Below, piece by piece: positions 1 through 8,371 of a stretch of 64,000 nucleotides of DNA (positions are counted from its first letter, which is position 1; every line of letters starts with the position of its first letter). The stretch lies in the IMG/VR virus record IMGVR_UViG_3300042479_001216, positions 43,203 to 107,202 of that record; one strand, written 5' to 3'. A program made the translations under genes and the position numbers. The notes beneath the pieces were generated by a model. It was not told the DNA's origin and searched no databases. It was given only the letters and a program-made list of their open reading frames with translations. The stretch comes from a virus.

Positions 1-273
1 GATTTAACAGAAACAGATATTGAATCATTACCAGATGGATTGAACGTTGAGGATATTTTAAGTTTATATGGTTGTAAAAATATACAATCATTACCAGAAG
101 GATTAAAAGTTGGGGAGGATTTGGATTTGGGACATTCAAATATAACATCATTACCAAAAGGGTTGAAAGTTTGGGGTCGTTTGTTTATTAAAAATACACC
201 ATTAACAAAATATTCAACTGAGGAATTAAGGCAAATGGTTAATCCTGGATATATAAATAATATAATTAGATAA
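1..273 (+). CDS. LRR-family protein, 5' end outside window
   Basis: The reading frame is open from base 1, so the start lies upstream of the window. The visible 90 residues hold three LRR-like units built around SLPxGLxV, followed by the family's C-terminal signature (KYSTEELRQMVNPGYI). This is one of at least 15 paralogs in the window. The stop codon overlaps the ATG of the next paralog by one base (TAATG), which suggests translational coupling. Function is unknown; a solenoid binding protein is the likely fold. Confidence 0.8.
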   Translation, partial: DLTETDIESLPDGLNVEDILSLYGCKNIQSLPEGLKVGEDLDLGHSNITSLPKGLKVWGRLFIKNTPLTKYSTEELRQMVNPGYINNIIR

Positions 274-839
274 TGGAAAAAGAAACACTAAAGAATATAT
301 TTAATTTTATTGAAAAGTTAGATGGTACAAAAATTCCATTTTTATGGAAAATAACAAATGGTTCACCATTAACAAAAGAAGATTTAATTGTTAATGATGA
401 TTTGGATTTATCAAATTTTAAAATAACTTCATTACCAGAAGGATTGAAAGTTAGTGGCAATTTGAATTTAGATTATTCAAAAATAACTTCATTACCAGAA
501 GACTTGGAAGTTGGGGGCGAGTTATCTTTAGAACATTCAAATATAAAATCATTACCAGAACTATTGAAAGTTGGGGGTGATTTGGATTTATATGGCTGTG
601 AAAAACTTGAATCATTACCAGAAGGATTAAAAGTTAATGGTACATTATATTTAAATCATTGTTACAAATTACAATCATTACCAAAAGGATTGAAAGTTGA
701 TGATGGAATAAACATAACTTACACAAAATTAACCAAATACACTGAAAATCAATTAAAAAAAATGGTTAAACCTGGATATATTAAAGGTATTATATTAAAT
801 GAGGATCCTGATTGGGATGAAACAGAATTTGCTATTTAA
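273..839 (+). CDS. LRR-family protein, 5 repeats
   Basis: This 188-residue paralog has the complete family architecture. The conserved N-terminal block (MEKETLKNIFNFIEK, then W and PLTKEDL) covers about residues 1-45. Five units of about 20-23 residues with the core SLPEGLKVxGxLxL follow, and then the C-terminal block (KYTENQLKKMVKPGYIKGI). Unlike most siblings it has an extra acidic tail (DPDWDETEF). It overlaps the preceding paralog by one base. The repeat pattern indicates a leucine-rich solenoid, but no function can be assigned. Confidence 0.85.
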   Translation: MEKETLKNIFNFIEKLDGTKIPFLWKITNGSPLTKEDLIVNDDLDLSNFKITSLPEGLKVSGNLNLDYSKITSLPEDLEVGGELSLEHSNIKSLPELLKVGGDLDLYGCEKLESLPEGLKVNGTLYLNHCYKLQSLPKGLKVDDGINITYTKLTKYTENQLKKMVKPGYIKGIILNEDPDWDETEFAI

Positions 840-859
840 TTCAACTTGTAGTATATTTG
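828..859 (+). promoter_or_regulatory. Host-type (Bacteroidota) promoter
   Basis: TTTG at 828-831, a 20-base spacer and TATATTTG at 852-859 match the Bacteroidota -33/-7 consensus (TTTG, TAnnTTTG). The site lies just upstream of the ATG at 873, and its -33 element overlaps the end of the preceding gene. Confidence 0.6.
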
Positions 860-872
860 TAATAAAAAAACT

Positions 873-1259
873 ATGAACATTAAATCTTGGTTGACCCCCC
901 TAGTTAATTCATTTAAAGAAAACATCTTGGCATTAACTGACCCAACAGAGGATGAAGTTAGGTGTAAAAATATTATCTTTAAAATGCTGGACAATCCAGA
1001 TGCCAAACTTGCTTATTCATCAAAATCGCCAGAAAGATTAATTTATCTTGAAGATGAGAATATCTTTATCATTATATATGATAGAGAAATTCATATGATT
1101 TATGAATATGAACTTTTCAAGTTTTTTATTAATCACCATCAAACACATATTGATATTATCAGCAGGTTTGATGATAAGATGCAATCAAAATTTGATACCT
1201 TTTATGAGTTGTCAAATTATCTAAAAGAAAACTTTTTAATTAAGGTTGAAGCCTTTTAG
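873..1259 (+). CDS. Hypothetical protein, 128 aa
   Basis: I do not recognise this protein. It is 128 residues, mixed alpha/beta in character, with no signal peptide or membrane segment. A host-type promoter (828-859) lies directly upstream, so it is probably expressed separately from the LRR genes before it and perhaps early. The ATG at 873 follows an A-rich leader, as is usual here. Confidence 0.75.
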   Translation: MNIKSWLTPLVNSFKENILALTDPTEDEVRCKNIIFKMLDNPDAKLAYSSKSPERLIYLEDENIFIIIYDREIHMIYEYELFKFFINHHQTHIDIISRFDDKMQSKFDTFYELSNYLKENFLIKVEAF

Positions 1260-1301
1260 GTTAACAAAGATATGATAATATCATATAAATTTAAAAACAT
1301 T

Positions 1302-2210
1302 ATGAGCAAAATAAAAATTCTTATAACTCCTAATCAAGCAGATGAAATTTCAAATAAACTAAAAAAAACATCAGCTTCAGAAAAAGGTACAGACTTTGAA
1401 AACTATATTTTTGAACTATTCAAAAAAACAGATTTGTTTTCTGATTTAACCAAAAAAACTATTGATAAAAATAAATTTATAAATATTGATTCAAAAACTT
1501 CTTATGGTGAGGAAAGAAAAACAATAAAAAAATTATTTATACAATTAATGGGAAAATTTAAAAATATGAAACCCCAAACAACACTAAAGGGTGATTATTT
1601 AATTCAAATTAATGGGGAGGATGAAGTATTTGATGCAAAAAATTATGATAGCATTATTCCTATATTTAAATTCCCTGAAATTGAAGGGTTATCCCCTAAA
1701 TCTTTTATGAAGGGTAGCGACTCAAACATAAAATACCCTACTTTTTATTATCTAAAAAACCATGCTACTATTCTTTATAATTTTTTATTCCCTAGTAACA
1801 ATACTAAAAAAAATGAAGCCAAAGCAATTATTGAAACTGAATTTACAACAAAAAAACAAATAACTGAAATAACAAAAGATGAATTTATTGCAATATTTAG
1901 GATGACTGAATTAGGTTATGCTTGGAAAGAATTTAATATAATACCCAAGAGGAATTTTATTATAAAAAGTGGTAAAAAAATACAATATAAATTTGCTTCT
2001 TTTGATGAAATACCAAATAATAATGTTATAGTTGATTTACTTACACAAAATGGTTACTTGTATCTTTTTTTCACCCAAAATGATAATATTTTATTTATAT
2101 TATCACAAAGGGTTTCTGGACAAGGAAATTGTTCATTTATTAATTTAGATTATGTTCATTTAGTAAATGAAGTTAATGCTAATGATTATGAATTAAAAAC
2201 TCTTCAATAA
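1302..2210 (+). CDS. Hypothetical protein with KILIT-type N-terminus
   Basis: A 302-residue protein of unknown function. I chose the ATG at 1302 over the in-frame ATG at 1272 because it places the family-wide N-terminal motif (MSKIKILITPNQADEI) at the start. The same kind of motif opens several probable virion proteins here (for example at 53427 and 58958). Unlike those, no clear (I/L)-x-E site follows. The middle is Lys-rich. The last 32 bases overlap the end of the convergent gene at 2179-2532. Confidence 0.7.
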   Translation: MSKIKILITPNQADEISNKLKKTSASEKGTDFENYIFELFKKTDLFSDLTKKTIDKNKFINIDSKTSYGEERKTIKKLFIQLMGKFKNMKPQTTLKGDYLIQINGEDEVFDAKNYDSIIPIFKFPEIEGLSPKSFMKGSDSNIKYPTFYYLKNHATILYNFLFPSNNTKKNEAKAIIETEFTTKKQITEITKDEFIAIFRMTELGYAWKEFNIIPKRNFIIKSGKKIQYKFASFDEIPNNNVIVDLLTQNGYLYLFFTQNDNILFILSQRVSGQGNCSFINLDYVHLVNEVNANDYELKTLQ

Positions 2211-2532
2211 TTCTTATTAAACTTTCCTTTGTAACCATTGTTGGTTTATTGCCCGTTCCAGATTTTGGATTCTTTTTTTCAGCCGCTCTTTTCTTTGTAC
2301 AAGCTGACTTCTTTTCAGCATCACTCATCTTACTAGCAACACCAGCCGCCTTACATTTAGGATATGCACCCTTATCATCAGATTCTCTGCCACAGGGGGG
2401 GTGCTTACCATTTGAATCTTTTCTACATATATTAACCCAAGGACCTTTGGGTTGATTGCTACCTTTTGGTTTTTTCTTATCACCAAACCAAACTCTTAAA
2501 TCTTCATTAAAAAATGATGGCTTATTTTCCAT
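2179..2532 (-). CDS. DUF5872-like basic Cys-containing protein
   Basis: A 117-residue basic protein. I chose the start at 2532 (MENKPSFF) rather than 2577 because the longer version runs into the terminator hairpin at 2569-2594. The core (LRVWFGDKKKPKG, WVNICRK, HPPCGRE, YPKCKAAGVASKMSDAEK, then KKRAAEKK) matches my memory of small phage proteins annotated as DUF5872; that name is from memory. The C-terminus (TKESLIRIIEEFLI) resembles the amphipathic helix that other proteins here carry at their N-termini. Role unknown, perhaps virion-associated. Confidence 0.7.
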   Translation of the reverse strand: MENKPSFFNEDLRVWFGDKKKPKGSNQPKGPWVNICRKDSNGKHPPCGRESDDKGAYPKCKAAGVASKMSDAEKKSACTKKRAAEKKNPKSGTGNKPTMVTKESLIRIIEEFLIHNH

Positions 2533-2568
2533 AAAATTTTTATTAATAAATATATGCAAATAAAAAAA

Positions 2569-2594
2569 GGGTTGCAAAAAAATGCAACCCTTCC
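2569..2594. terminator. Bidirectional hairpin terminator
   Basis: GGGTTGCA (2569-2576) pairs with TGCAACCC (2583-2590). A-runs precede it, so it has a T-run in the minus-strand direction. It ends the capsid operon downstream of the major capsid gene. Confidence 0.7.
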
Positions 2595-2616
2595 TATTAT
2601 ATCAATATAAAATTGA

Positions 2617-4407
2617 TTATCTTAACTCTTGTAAGTCAAATGTTCTAACACCATCAACCGTAATTCTACCGTAGAAACGGTTGTTAACTAGTTTTTTAGC
2701 ATATCTTGTCATTATACCTTTAATTGGTGTAAAGTTGAATGGATTATACATTGTTGGTGTTAATTGTAATGGTACATATGGTGCATAGATATAACCAGTG
2801 TCTAATAATGATGTTCCTTTGTGTCCCATTAACACTTGGTTTGCTGGGAAGTAAGGGTCACGATATACTTGGTAACGACCTGCTAATGTACCAACTCTTT
2901 CAATACCCATGTTGTATTGGTCTTGGTCAGGAGATGCATTTGATACGTGGAAGTATTCCAAATCATCAAAAATTGCACTAACTTCAGAAGAAACAACAAT
3001 CCAGTTTGCACCACCTCTCAATGTTGATTTGTGGATTTGTGCTGATACTTGGTTAATAGTTGTGATTAATGTTTGATTCCAGTCTTTCTGTGTGTAAGGG
3101 ATAGCGTTTGTACCCAATCTCTTCCAACCATTGTAATCCCAACGTAAATTCCAAGCAGCACCTTTTCTAAGGTCTCTTAAAATTTCTCTATCAATCTCAG
3201 CTGCAATTTGCTCTGATAATAAAGCAGTTAATTCTGCTTCAGCATCAATGTTATGGAATGCAGCAACGTCTTGTGCCATTTCTGGTGACCATTGTGCTCT
3301 TAACTTTCTTTCTGTAACTGAAACAGTAACTGATTGTAAATCAAAAGAAACCTCACCAATTTTATCTTCAAATTCTAAACTCTTGTAAATTCTATAAGTT
3401 GCTGTAAAGTCAGTTGCGGCTGTACCTGAAATTGATGTTGTGAAACCTGTGTAACCATCTAATGAATCTGCACCAACTGTTGCAGGTCTTTGTAAATCAA
3501 CTTCAAGATAAACAACACCAGCAGGTGTTGATAAATCATTGTATGATCCACCTCCTGTTCTACTACTAGGGAAAGTTATTGTATTCTCAGAACCATATTG
3601 AACAAGCCCTTTTGCATATTTCTGTGTAACAACTCTAAACAATAATGGATTGCCAAGTCCAGATGCTGTTGTAACACCAGAGAATGCACCACCTGCTGAT
3701 GTACTTGCATAAACAGTCAAACCAGCCAAGAAACTTTCATTATCCATTGGATGACCATCAGGTCCAATTAATTTACCTTCACCATCAGATCCAAAACCTG
3801 TCAAAGCTAGTATAACTCTTCTATAATTACCTGCTGAATAACCTGAAGTAACTAATGAACCATCACTCCAAACAACTGTAGTACCTGTTGCAGTAACTGC
3901 ACTATATTGTCCTTTTGAATAATCATAAAGACCTTCTGGGTTTAAGCTTGGCTCATTACCTTCATAAAATCTATCATATAAATTTTTTCCACTACCATAA
4001 CCAGTAGTTGGTGTTTGAGTATCTGCTGCACCTGGAGCACCATATGGTGAATAGTGTGCACCAGAATTTGCTTCTTGGATTTGAGGTACAAAGAAGAACA
4101 GTTTACCAATTGGTAAATTCATTGCCTGTACAGATACAATATCATTAGCCAATAATTTAGAGAATACTCTCCTAACGATTGGGAAAACAACTGTTTCAAA
4201 CGCACCAGTATCAGATGTACTAGCCGCTTCGTTAATAAGATATGATGCTTGGTTTTCATATAACTGTGCAACATTCTCTTTTAAATGACCTTTTAAGCCT
4301 TCAAGGAATCCTAATTTATTCCATTTGTTAATTGTATCTTCTTTGATAACTTTTAGGTGTTTCAACCCAATATTACCAACAAGACCTGATTCTAATAATG
4401 CTCCCAT
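2617..4407 (-). CDS. Major capsid protein, gp23-like
   Basis: A 596-residue T4 gp23-type major capsid protein that forms the head shell. Around residues 51-75 it reads ENQASYLINE then AASTSDTG and FPIVRRVFSKL. This parallels the T4 gp23 region ENQ...FLTE/AEIGG...MVRRAIP, where the gp21 protease removes the propeptide. Cleavage is therefore expected after Glu60 (I-N-E). The motif VSVQAMNLPIGKLFFFVPQ also matches gp23. It follows the scaffold gene on the same strand and ends at a hairpin. About 70 residues longer than T4 gp23, probably through an insertion around residues 100-330. Confidence 0.92.
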   Translation of the reverse strand: MGALLESGLVGNIGLKHLKVIKEDTINKWNKLGFLEGLKGHLKENVAQLYENQASYLINEAASTSDTGAFETVVFPIVRRVFSKLLANDIVSVQAMNLPIGKLFFFVPQIQEANSGAHYSPYGAPGAADTQTPTTGYGSGKNLYDRFYEGNEPSLNPEGLYDYSKGQYSAVTATGTTVVWSDGSLVTSGYSAGNYRRVILALTGFGSDGEGKLIGPDGHPMDNESFLAGLTVYASTSAGGAFSGVTTASGLGNPLLFRVVTQKYAKGLVQYGSENTITFPSSRTGGGSYNDLSTPAGVVYLEVDLQRPATVGADSLDGYTGFTTSISGTAATDFTATYRIYKSLEFEDKIGEVSFDLQSVTVSVTERKLRAQWSPEMAQDVAAFHNIDAEAELTALLSEQIAAEIDREILRDLRKGAAWNLRWDYNGWKRLGTNAIPYTQKDWNQTLITTINQVSAQIHKSTLRGGANWIVVSSEVSAIFDDLEYFHVSNASPDQDQYNMGIERVGTLAGRYQVYRDPYFPANQVLMGHKGTSLLDTGYIYAPYVPLQLTPTMYNPFNFTPIKGIMTRYAKKLVNNRFYGRITVDGVRTFDLQELR

Positions 4408-4432
4408 TTTCTATTTTTTTTTATTTAATTTA

Positions 4433-6217
4433 TTAACCTAATTTACCCATCAAATCCTTCATCCTCAAAAATTGAGGATTTTCATAAGTTTTTGATTCAA
4501 TTAAGTTAGCTGATGAACCTGTTGACGCAACATTTGAAATCTTACGGTTAACAGACTCATTTAAAGACGAATTTGAATCTTTTGATAATTCATTGTTAAT
4601 AGCAGAATACAAGTTTTTAGATTCTTGTAATGTCTGAATATTATCAAATCGTCTTAAAATGTTTATTTTTTCTTTTTTAGTAGTTGAGTGTTCAGTAAAC
4701 AATCTTGTTGCATATGCTAAATTAGCATTGAAAACTGCAACATCATTTAGTTTCTCTCTAAAAATGTTTAATGATTTTTTATAATCATTATTTGTTTGTT
4801 TTAATTCAGAAACTTGGTTTTCCAGAGCCTCTAAATGTAAATTTCTATTTGGTGTTACGCCTTTTCTAAGACCTCTACCTGCTTTACTTCCCATTCCGTA
4901 AGTTCTTGATGCTTCTTTGGTTTCTTGTTTTTTACCAGTTGTAACTTTTTTCATTTTCCCATCAACATTTGCTGCGGATTTGTCATAGTTAAATTTGGCT
5001 TTACCTGTTCCCATTTTTTTAGGACCCTCTTTCATTTTTTCATTAAAACCGTTTTTAGCCATCTTGTACTTAAATTTGGAAGTCTTTTTAGCCTCACCTA
5101 AATAATTATAATTCTCTCCAACATTACCATCGCCACCATTTAAACAACCTTTTTCTTTCAAGTAATCATACACATCAGAAATAGTTGCTTTTGGATTTTT
5201 GGCTAAATAATCTGAAGTGCTAAAATTAGAACAATCAAAATCTTCATCATCTTCCATTTCATAATCATCATCTTCCATTTCATAATCCTCATCTTCCATC
5301 TCATAACCATCATCTTCTACATCAAACTCTTCTTCGTCTTCCATTTCTATTTCATAAATAACATTGCTATGTTTATTTGCTTTTTCAAAAATTTTATCAA
5401 TTGTTGATTGCGTATCATCTTCTTCTAACTCCATATCATCTTCCATATCATCATCTTCTTCTTTGTTGTCATTAAAATATTTCAAACCAAGTCTTTTGCT
5501 CATAGCATAGTCCACATCAATATCTTCGTTTTCGTCATCAAAAGGTTCAAAATCACCTTCTTCATCGTCGTCATTAAAATATCTCATACCATATTCTTGA
5601 GCATCATCTTCTTCATCACCATAACTTGACTTGATATAATCATCCTCTAAATCATCATCACCATCATCCATTTGATTACTAAGATGACGAACCATACGTG
5701 AATATTGTTTACCTTTCCCCATATCTGAATCAAAATCTTCTATTTGTTCTCCTAGTCTTATTAAATATTCATCACCATCATCAGTTAATGAGATATCATT
5801 ACCATCTTTTGATATAATTATACCATCTTCATCATCCATTGCTTTAAATACTTTTAAAAGTTCACTTTGTGATGCTCCCCTCATATCAATAACATCATCC
5901 TCCATATCCATATCATCTTCCATATCCATATCATCTTCCATATCCATATCATCTTCCATATCCATATCATCTTCCATATCATCTTCCATATCATCCTCCA
6001 TATCCATATCATCTTCCATATCCATATCATCTTCCATATCTAAATCAGTTTCATCATCTTCAATATCTGCTTGCTCATTTAAAGATTCTTTAACTAATTC
6101 TTCGATTTCTTCCTTCATTGTTGAAGCAAGTATTCCTTTTGCGTTTTCTGCAAGCACATCTTCAATTTGTTTCATTTGAATTAGTGCTTCTTCTACTAAA
6201 TTTTTTTCAGATTGCAT
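4433..6217 (-). CDS. Prohead core scaffold protein, gp22-like
   Basis: A 594-residue, very acidic protein directly upstream of the major capsid gene, in the position of T4 gene 22. Residues 55-110 are a low-complexity run of DMEDD units, and further Asp/Glu-rich stretches run to about residue 350. The C-terminal third is predicted coiled coil (LEALENQVSELKQTNND and following). The sequence ends NPQFLRMKDLMGKLG, and C-terminal capsid-binding tails are typical of scaffolds. Several I/L-x-E sites (e.g. VLAE) would allow gp21-type degradation. It is longer than T4 gp22 because of the acidic repeats. Confidence 0.8.
   Translation of the reverse strand: MQSEKNLVEEALIQMKQIEDVLAENAKGILASTMKEEIEELVKESLNEQADIEDDETDLDMEDDMDMEDDMDMEDDMEDDMEDDMDMEDDMDMEDDMDMEDDMDMEDDVIDMRGASQSELLKVFKAMDDEDGIIISKDGNDISLTDDGDEYLIRLGEQIEDFDSDMGKGKQYSRMVRHLSNQMDDGDDDLEDDYIKSSYGDEEDDAQEYGMRYFNDDDEEGDFEPFDDENEDIDVDYAMSKRLGLKYFNDNKEEDDDMEDDMELEEDDTQSTIDKIFEKANKHSNVIYEIEMEDEEEFDVEDDGYEMEDEDYEMEDDDYEMEDDEDFDCSNFSTSDYLAKNPKATISDVYDYLKEKGCLNGGDGNVGENYNYLGEAKKTSKFKYKMAKNGFNEKMKEGPKKMGTGKAKFNYDKSAANVDGKMKKVTTGKKQETKEASRTYGMGSKAGRGLRKGVTPNRNLHLEALENQVSELKQTNNDYKKSLNIFREKLNDVAVFNANLAYATRLFTEHSTTKKEKINILRRFDNIQTLQESKNLYSAINNELSKDSNSSLNESVNRKISNVASTGSSANLIESKTYENPQFLRMKDLMGKLG
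5898..6045 (-). repeat. In-gene tandem repeat encoding DMEDD units
   Basis: Tandem copies of a CATATCCATATCATCTTC-like unit (plus strand) encode repeated Asp-Met-Glu-Asp-Asp in the scaffold. Copy number is likely to vary by slippage. Confidence 0.8.
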
Positions 6218-6233
6218 AATTTTTATTTATTTT

Positions 6234-6248
6234 TATAATAAATATATC
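6234..6248 (-). promoter_or_regulatory. Late-type AT-rich promoter motif
   Basis: Read on the minus strand: GATATATTTATTATA, 17 bases before the scaffold ATG. The same core (ATATTTATAATAAA-like) precedes most virion genes in the window. Confidence 0.5.
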
Positions 6249-6295
6249 AAAAAGTAAAAAAGTTACTGATTATCATTATTATTTTTAAAATAAAA

Positions 6296-6326
6296 AAACC
6301 CCTAACATTATTTATGCTAGGGGTTT
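6296..6326. terminator. Hairpin terminator
   Basis: CCCCTA (6299-6304) pairs with TAGGGG (6318-6323), flanked by A- and T-rich sequence. It lies after the small gene at 6346-6555 and before the scaffold promoter. Confidence 0.6.
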
Positions 6327-6345
6327 ACGATAAAAGTTATTTGTT

Positions 6346-6555
6346 TTAAACAAAAACCTCATCAATTTTTGATTCTGAAACTGCTGTTATTCTCCAATCT
6401 TGGGAAAAGTTTTTATACTTTTCTGTAACTTTTGCTTCAACATCTGTTACAGAATAACCTTTAACTAATTTCTCTTCTCTTACTTTTTTCATTTTACCAG
6501 TATTCTCATCAGGTAGAGAAAAAGTTAATCTGGCAACAAAGAATTTTTCATCCAT
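6346..6555 (-). CDS. Small DUF4494-like protein
   Basis: A 69-residue protein. The pattern KKVREEKLVKGYSVTDVEAKV followed by WRITAVSESKIDEVF resembles the core of DUF4494, a short family found in Bacteroidota and their phages (YLVDA.SFTEAE...I.AV....Y.EIF). That assignment is from memory. It is single-domain with no membrane segment, sits between the LRR genes and the scaffold gene, and is isolated by a hairpin downstream. Confidence 0.65.
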   Translation of the reverse strand: MDEKFFVARLTFSLPDENTGKMKKVREEKLVKGYSVTDVEAKVTEKYKNFSQDWRITAVSESKIDEVFV

Positions 6556-6615
6556 AGGTATTGTTTTTTATTTGTTTGTATAAATATAGTTGTTTTTTTT
6601 GTAAAATCAAATTTT

Positions 6616-7206
6616 TTAATCTCTAATTATTGAACCTTTTATAACTCCAGGTTTAACCATTTTTCTTAATTCATCATCTGAATATTTTTCTAATGGTGTT
6701 CCAGCAATATCCAAACCACCTTTAACTATCAAACCTTTTGGTAATGTTTCTATTTTTGTAAAGGATAATATTAACTCTCCCCCAATTTTAACTCCTTGGG
6801 GTAATGATTTTATTTGGCTATTAAATAAATTTAAATCCCCACCAACAAACAATCCTTCCCCAATGGAAACTATTCGTTTTGGTGATAATTGAATGCTGTC
6901 ACCAACTTTTAATCCTTTTGGTAATGAGTTTATGGCATCACAACCAATTATGTTTAAATGACCACCAACTTGTAAATCATCTGGTAATGAGCTTATTTCT
7001 GAAAAGGTTAACATCAAATCACCCTCAACTTTCAAACCATCTGGTAAGGAGGTTATTTTTGAATTTTCTAAATTTAAATCACCTTTAAAAGTCAAATCTT
7101 CTTCTGTTAATGGTATATCATTTTTCAATTTCCAAAATAATGGTAAATTTTGTTTGCTCTTTTCTTTGATAAATTCAAATATCTTTCCTAATGTTTCTTC
7201 TTTCAT
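6616..7206 (-). CDS. LRR-family protein, 6 repeats
   Basis: A 196-residue paralog with the N-terminal block MKEETLGKIFEFIKEK...W...PLTEEDL, six LRR-like units, one degenerate (SIGEGLFVG for SLPEGLKVG), and the C-terminal block KYSDDELRKMVKPGVIKGSI. It is last of three LRR genes placed inside the head operon, between prohead protease and scaffold. One base separates it from the gene upstream. Co-transcription with late head genes is likely. Function unknown. Confidence 0.85.
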   Translation of the reverse strand: MKEETLGKIFEFIKEKSKQNLPLFWKLKNDIPLTEEDLTFKGDLNLENSKITSLPDGLKVEGDLMLTFSEISSLPDDLQVGGHLNIIGCDAINSLPKGLKVGDSIQLSPKRIVSIGEGLFVGGDLNLFNSQIKSLPQGVKIGGELILSFTKIETLPKGLIVKGGLDIAGTPLEKYSDDELRKMVKPGVIKGSIIRD

Positions 7207-7207
7207 T

Positions 7208-7609
7208 TTAATATATGTTACCTATATAGCCATCTGGTTTTACCATATTTAATATTTTCTCATCTGACATTCTCCCTAATGGTGTGCCACCAAGCCATAT
7301 ATTACCCCGAACTTTTAAATCTTTTGGTAGGGATTTTAAATTTTCACAATCTTGTAACTGCAAATCACCACCAACTCTTAAACCTTTTGGTAATTTTTTT
7401 ATTGGTGTGGCATTTAACAATAAATTACGTTTAATATATAACCCTGCTGGCAATTGTTCTATGTCTTCCCCTTGTAAATCCAAATCACCTTTGACATATA
7501 ATTGTTCTTTAGTAAAGGGGATTTTATTCATCATTTTCCATTTTATGGATAATTTTTTTTCATTTACTTCAAGGAAATTAAATATGTTTTTTAATGTTGC
7601 TATTTCCAT
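7208..7609 (-). CDS. LRR-family protein, 3 repeats
   Basis: A 133-residue short paralog with the N-terminal block MEIATLKNIFNFLEVN...W...PFTKEQL, three LRR units (QLPAGLYIK, KLPKGLRVG, SLPKDLKVR) and a C-terminal block with altered wording (RMSDEKILNMVKPDGYIGNI). It sits between two larger paralogs; its ATG overlaps the stop of the gene before it. Function unknown. Confidence 0.82.
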   Translation of the reverse strand: MEIATLKNIFNFLEVNEKKLSIKWKMMNKIPFTKEQLYVKGDLDLQGEDIEQLPAGLYIKRNLLLNATPIKKLPKGLRVGGDLQLQDCENLKSLPKDLKVRGNIWLGGTPLGRMSDEKILNMVKPDGYIGNIY

Positions 7610-8370
7610 TATCTCATTATCCTATTTATATGTCCAGGTTTAACCATTTCTCTTAATTGCTCATCTGTGTATTTTGTTAATGGTGCATTTTTAATATACA
7701 AACCACCAAAAACTTCCAACCCTTTTGGTAATGAGGTTATTTTTGAATATCCTAAAAACAAATGCTCCCCAACGTTTAATCCTTCTGGTAAGGATGTTAT
7801 TTCTGAATATCCTAAAAACAAATGCTTCCCAACTTTCAATCCTTCTGGTAATGAGGGTATTTTTGTATGTTGTAAATGCAAATCACTACTTATTGTTAAA
7901 TTTGAATTAAGTATTAATTTGTTGATAGTTACAATTCCTTCAGTTATTACACCTTTTGGTATTTCGTCTATATTAAATATATGACTATTTATTGCATAGA
8001 TAACTCCACCAACTTCCAATCCTTTTGGTAGTATTCCTATACTTGTATAAGATATAACCAGAGAACCACCAACTTTTAATCCTTTTGGTAATTTGCTTAT
8101 CATACTATCAGAAACATTTAACGTACCGCCAACTTCTAATCCTTCTGGTAATGATCTTACTTTACTATACCCTAAACTCATATTCCCATAAACTTTCAAG
8201 CCTTTTGGTAGTGAGGTTATGTTTCTATTTGATAAATGCAAATCACCTTTAACATTCAAATCTTCTTCTGTTAATGGCATATTATTTTTCATTTTCCAAA
8301 ATAATGGTAAATTTTGTTCACCCTTTTCTTTGATAAATTCAAATATCTTTCCTAATGTTGCTATTTCCAT
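7609..8370 (-). CDS. LRR-family protein, 8 repeats (longest paralog)
   Basis: At 253 residues this is the longest LRR paralog in the window. The N-terminal block (MEIATLGKIFEFIKEKGEQ) is nearly identical to that of the gene at 6616-7206. About eight repeats follow, interrupted near residue 130 by a degenerate unit (DEIPKGVITEGIV). Two neighbouring repeats (SLPEGLxVGxHLFLGYSxIT) are almost identical in DNA (see 7735-7860), which points to recent unit duplication. It starts one base after the prohead protease stop. Function unknown. Confidence 0.85.
   Translation of the reverse strand: MEIATLGKIFEFIKEKGEQNLPLFWKMKNNMPLTEEDLNVKGDLHLSNRNITSLPKGLKVYGNMSLGYSKVRSLPEGLEVGGTLNVSDSMISKLPKGLKVGGSLVISYTSIGILPKGLEVGGVIYAINSHIFNIDEIPKGVITEGIVTINKLILNSNLTISSDLHLQHTKIPSLPEGLKVGKHLFLGYSEITSLPEGLNVGEHLFLGYSKITSLPKGLEVFGGLYIKNAPLTKYTDEQLREMVKPGHINRIMR
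7735..7860 (-). repeat. Near-identical 60-bp LRR unit duplication
   Basis: Two successive 60-base units (each with TATCCTAAAAACAAATGC) encode consecutive, almost identical LRR repeats. The reading frame is kept because the unit is exactly 20 codons. This indicates recent expansion by recombination or slippage. Confidence 0.75.
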
Positions 8371-8371
8371 T

